A stretch of DNA of 64,000 bases from Chitinophagaceae bacterium (GTDB lineage Bacteria; Bacteroidota; Bacteroidia; Chitinophagales; Chitinophagaceae): positions 1-64,000 of the forward strand of contig JADLCD010000135.1 in NCBI GenBank assembly GCA_020847395.1, read 5' to 3'. Positions 61,187 to 64,000 of the stretch are shown piece after piece. The translations under genes and the position numbers were made by a program. Position 1 is the stretch's first letter; each line of letters starts with the position of its first letter. The notes below the pieces were generated by a model. The model was not told the DNA's origin. It saw only the letters and a list, made by a program, of their open reading frames with translations, and ran no database searches.

Positions 61187-61322
61187 AAAATGAAATACGT
61201 TAAACAATACCTTCTTTATTATATTTTTTGTAATAATCAATAATATACCGGGAAAATTCCTGGTAAAGTTGATGCAAAACAGGATAAGTTTTTAAAATAG
61301 AGAGCTGTTTTTGAATAGTGAT
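61187..61322. repeat. 136-bp direct repeat, in-gene copy
   Basis: Partner of 60150-60285. It contains the stop and the last 41 codons of the DUF2520 gene, which is therefore intact, plus 13 bases beyond the stop. Confidence 0.93.
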
Positions 61323-61985
61323 GGTATCTCCTCTTTTAGCCGGCCCGGTTTGTAATAATGCGGGCTCGTCATATTGTAATCGTTGCACTGTTTCGGTTAA
61401 TAATGGCAACAACAGTTTGAAATTAATATTTTCTTTTTTGCAAAACTCATCAGTAAGCGTGTACAGGTAATTGGTAAAATTGTTGACAATTACTGCACCA
61501 ACATGTAGCTTCTGCCGCATTTCATCATCTGCATATTGCACCTGGCCAGATAAAGTGAGCGCAAATTTTTCTATCTGTATAATTGTTTCGTCCGTATTAC
61601 CATCAATCAAAAGCGGTATCTGCGGAATATCTTCTTTTTGTGCAGATAAACTTTGCAGTGGATACAATACACCAAAAGAATGCGCAGATTTTTCTAAAAC
61701 TTTTTTTGATACGGCGCCTGCGGTGTGAACAACAATACCATTATCAATCAATAGTTGAGCAGCTACTTCAGGTATTGCATCATCAGAAACCGCAATGATG
61801 TATATATCCGCATCCTGCCTTACTGCAGAAAAATAATTATTACTTCCGGCTCCCAACAAATCAGCGAGTGCATATGCATGATCAATATTTCTGCTGATAA
61901 CCTGTAAAATGGTATGTCCCGCTGCTTTTATTTTTCTACCTAAAACAGTAGCCACATTTCCTGTGCCGATGATTACTACATTCAT
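61200..61985 (-). CDS. Rossmann-like and DUF2520 domain protein
   Basis: 261 residues from the ATG at 61983-61985. The N-terminus NVVIIGTGNVATVLG is a dinucleotide-binding loop; then AVSDDAIPEVA, VVHTAGAVS, GVLYPLQSLSA, and the helical DUF2520 half KLHVGAVIVNNFTNYLYTL. Resembles 6-phosphogluconate/ketopantoate-type dehydrogenases, substrate unknown. Its 3' end is duplicated around the toxin-antitoxin cassette downstream. Confidence 0.9.
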   Translation of the reverse strand: MNVVIIGTGNVATVLGRKIKAAGHTILQVISRNIDHAYALADLLGAGSNNYFSAVRQDADIYIIAVSDDAIPEVAAQLLIDNGIVVHTAGAVSKKVLEKSAHSFGVLYPLQSLSAQKEDIPQIPLLIDGNTDETIIQIEKFALTLSGQVQYADDEMRQKLHVGAVIVNNFTNYLYTLTDEFCKKENINFKLLLPLLTETVQRLQYDEPALLQTGPAKRGDTITIQKQLSILKTYPVLHQLYQEFSRYIIDYYKKYNKEGIV

Positions 61986-62041
61986 AATATGAATATAAAG
62001 CATAAACTCCATTAATTTCGCTGTTATCAACGAGCGGGAAA

Positions 62042-62944
62042 ATGAAGGTTTCTACAAGAATAGCGTTAGGATACACGGCTAAAAAACTACAACTGATATC
62101 GGCAATATCAACACAAAAGGCAGCACAAAAAGCTTTTAAACTTTTTTGTACACCACAAAAAAGAGTACAAAAAAAACCTTCACCAATTATAGATAAAGCA
62201 GCTATTGTTCATTTAAAAATGGATGGACTTAATATATATGGATATCGTTGGAATCATCCCGCACAAAAAAAAGTATTGATTGCGCATGGATTTGAATCCT
62301 CTGCTATAAATTTTGAAGGCTTTGTGCTGCCGCTTATTAAAAAAGGATATGAAGTGATGGCATTTGACGCGCCGGCACATGGTTTAAGTGATGGCAAACA
62401 AATCATGCTTCCTGTATATATAAATATGCTTAACGAAGTTCACAAAGCGTTTGGCCCTTTTGATGCTTATATAGCACATTCATTAGGCGGACTCGCAGTG
62501 GTGCATTTTTTGCAAAATATTCCTCATCATCCTGATACAAGGCTTGTGCTACTGGCACCGGCAACAGAAATTACTTCTGTAATGGACCGTTTTTTTAGTT
62601 TGCTTAAACTTAATGATAAAGTAAGGCAGGCTTTTAATAAGTGGAGTGAGGAGGTAACCGGCATCAGCATGGCAAACGCAGCCATTCATCCTTCATTAAA
62701 AAATATACAGGCAAAAATTTTATGGCTGCACGATACAGAAGATGATATAACGCCTTACAAGGATGTGGAAAAGATAAAACCAACTGATTTTCCGGGAATT
62801 AAATTTATCGTTTCCAGTGGTTTGGGACACCGGAAAATATACCGCGATGCACAATCCGTAAAAGCAATCACAGACTTTTTATACATAGCGTTTTTTTGTT
62901 TTTTAAAGGTTTGCGCTAATATTGCAGCAATTTATCACGCCTGA
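62042..62944 (+). CDS. Alpha/beta hydrolase
   Basis: 300 residues. HGFESSAINFEGF oxyanion region, nucleophile Ser in AHSLGGLAVV, Asp in HDTEDDITPY and His in GLGHRKIY complete the triad. The N-terminal ~50 residues are Lys/Ala-rich and may bind a membrane surface. The last ~18 residues, hydrophobic and rich in Cys and Phe, look like an extension past the normal end of the fold. Divergent from the DUF2520 gene. Confidence 0.85.
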   Translation: MKVSTRIALGYTAKKLQLISAISTQKAAQKAFKLFCTPQKRVQKKPSPIIDKAAIVHLKMDGLNIYGYRWNHPAQKKVLIAHGFESSAINFEGFVLPLIKKGYEVMAFDAPAHGLSDGKQIMLPVYINMLNEVHKAFGPFDAYIAHSLGGLAVVHFLQNIPHHPDTRLVLLAPATEITSVMDRFFSLLKLNDKVRQAFNKWSEEVTGISMANAAIHPSLKNIQAKILWLHDTEDDITPYKDVEKIKPTDFPGIKFIVSSGLGHRKIYRDAQSVKAITDFLYIAFFCFLKVCANIAAIYHA

Positions 62945-63067
62945 AAAGCCACGAAATTGGCTGAATAAGCAATTGGTTTCAGGATTGATAGTAAGCAAAA
63001 AAGCTTTTTTAAATGAAAAACCGGCCTTGTTATATCATTTTTATAATAAGGGCGTTTAAACACTACC

Positions 63068-64000
63068 ATGGCAAAAAATTTATTAATAGTAGAGTCTCCG
63101 GCAAAGGCTAAAACGATTGAAAAAATCCTCGGAAAGGATTTTGAAGTAAAGAGTTGCTATGGTCATATACGCGACCTGGAGAAGAATGATATGGGCATTG
63201 ATGTAGACAATCACTTTAAGCCGCGCTATATTATTCCAGAAGAAAAGGAAAGAGTAGTAAAAGAATTAAAAGGGCTGGCAAAAAAAAGTGAAGAAGTATG
63301 GCTGGCAACGGATGAGGACCGTGAAGGTGAAGCCATCAGTTGGCATTTATGTGAGGTATTGGGTCTTGACCCTAAAGTTACCAAGCGTATCGTTTTTCAT
63401 GAAATTACCAAACCTGCTATTCAGTCTGCCGTGCAAAACCCGCGTGTGCTGGATATGAACCTGGTAGATGCACAGCAGGCAAGACGTATATTGGACAGGA
63501 TTGTAGGTTTTGAGCTTTCACCCGTACTATGGCGCAAAATGAGTATGCGCAATAATCTTAGCGCCGGCAGGGTACAAAGTGTTGCTGTACGACTGATTGC
63601 TGAAAGAGAAAGAGAAATAAATGCTTTTAATGCTACAAGCACTTTTAAGATAGAAGCATTATTAGAGGCAAAAGACATCAGCGATAAAACCGTAACATTT
63701 AAAGCAGAAGGTAATCGCTATAATGCTGAGAAAGATGCCAATGATTTTTTGAGCAGTTGTATAGGCGCTGCATATACTGTGCGGGATGTGCAGGTTAAGC
63801 CCGCAAAAAAATCTCCTGCCGCTCCATTTACCACATCTACTTTGCAGCAGGAAGCATCAAGAAAACTGGGATACTCTGTTAGCCGCACCATGTTGCTGGC
63901 GCAAAAGCTGTACGAGAATGGTTATATAAGCTATATGCGTACAGACAGTGTGAACCTTAGTGATACAGCGCTGAATGATATTACCGCGAGAATAAAATCG
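63068..64000 (+). CDS. topA: DNA topoisomerase I (5' part)
   Basis: First 311 residues; the gene runs off the window. TOPRIM domain NLLIVESPAKAKTIEKIL with Glu, ATDEDREGEAISWH with the Asp-x-Asp-x-Glu metal site, QQARRILDRIVGFELSP, and the active-site tyrosine Y289 in YISYMRTDS. It relaxes negative supercoils. Confidence 0.97.
   Translation, partial: MAKNLLIVESPAKAKTIEKILGKDFEVKSCYGHIRDLEKNDMGIDVDNHFKPRYIIPEEKERVVKELKGLAKKSEEVWLATDEDREGEAISWHLCEVLGLDPKVTKRIVFHEITKPAIQSAVQNPRVLDMNLVDAQQARRILDRIVGFELSPVLWRKMSMRNNLSAGRVQSVAVRLIAEREREINAFNATSTFKIEALLEAKDISDKTVTFKAEGNRYNAEKDANDFLSSCIGAAYTVRDVQVKPAKKSPAAPFTTSTLQQEASRKLGYSVSRTMLLAQKLYENGYISYMRTDSVNLSDTALNDITARIKS

Overview
The window is chromosomal DNA of a Bacteroidota bacterium, most likely a Chitinophagales/Chitinophagaceae relative. 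The evidence is the AT-leaning base composition, TAnnTTTG-type promoter elements in place of sigma-70 boxes, weak Shine-Dalgarno signals, and family content: Reg_prop/Y_Y_Y sensor kinase, DUF2911, DUF2851, DUF5690, GxxExxY protein, S23 four-helix-bundle protein, LipA next to a small barrel-like protein, and geranylgeranyl-type UbiA. The genus is not identifiable from the sequence alone.

Layout. 0-4 kb: a TPR-like gene broken by one in-frame stop, an Rpn-type nuclease and a membrane-anchored TIR protein. 4.2-11.8 kb (minus strand): two tandem sensor-kinase/LuxR-type regulator pairs; a HigBA toxin-antitoxin cassette sits inside the second pair, flanked by a 23-bp direct repeat copied from the kinase 3' end. 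11.8-26.7 kb: mainly housekeeping genes (serine hydrolase, D-2-hydroxyacid dehydrogenase, ABC-F ATPase, L,D-transpeptidase with a TonB-like tail, purK-purE, SPFH protein, YpdA-type reductase, queE, folD, aminotransferase, HGSNAT-like membrane protein).

26.7-39.0 kb (plus strand) is a tryptophan-histidine cluster: a leader peptide with three consecutive Trp codons and an attenuator, trpE, trpG, a GxxExxY gene, trpD, trpC, trpF, a GNAT gene, a decayed REP-associated transposase with its palindromes, trpB, trpA, an antisense tRNA-Gly, hisH, hisA, an S23 four-helix-bundle gene, hisF and hisIE. The trp set is complete for chorismate to tryptophan. The his set covers only the middle steps (HisIE, HisA, HisF/H).

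39.0-64 kb: DUF2911, pdxJ, a DUF5690-phnW pair, a sugar-acid-type IlvD/Edd dehydratase, an SDR, a polysaccharide deacetylase lipoprotein, a seven-gene minus-strand drug-exporter operon (TetR, TolC, HlyD, two ATPases, two permeases) with a clear double palindromic operator, a 623-bp MITE-like element with a perfect 9-bp target duplication, lipA, OsmC, DUF2851, maf, UbiA, a MNT/HEPN toxin-antitoxin pair flanked by a 136-bp duplication of the neighbouring gene's 3' end, a DUF2520 protein, an alpha/beta hydrolase, and the 5' part of topA.

The most unusual signals are: the trp leader/attenuator; three 59-bp tandem copies of the trpD start region, each a 20-codon mini-ORF overlapping the next start by ATGA; two toxin-antitoxin cassettes inserted at gene 3' ends with the same direct-repeat geometry; and a family of inverted-repeat elements sharing one roughly 20-bp terminus.
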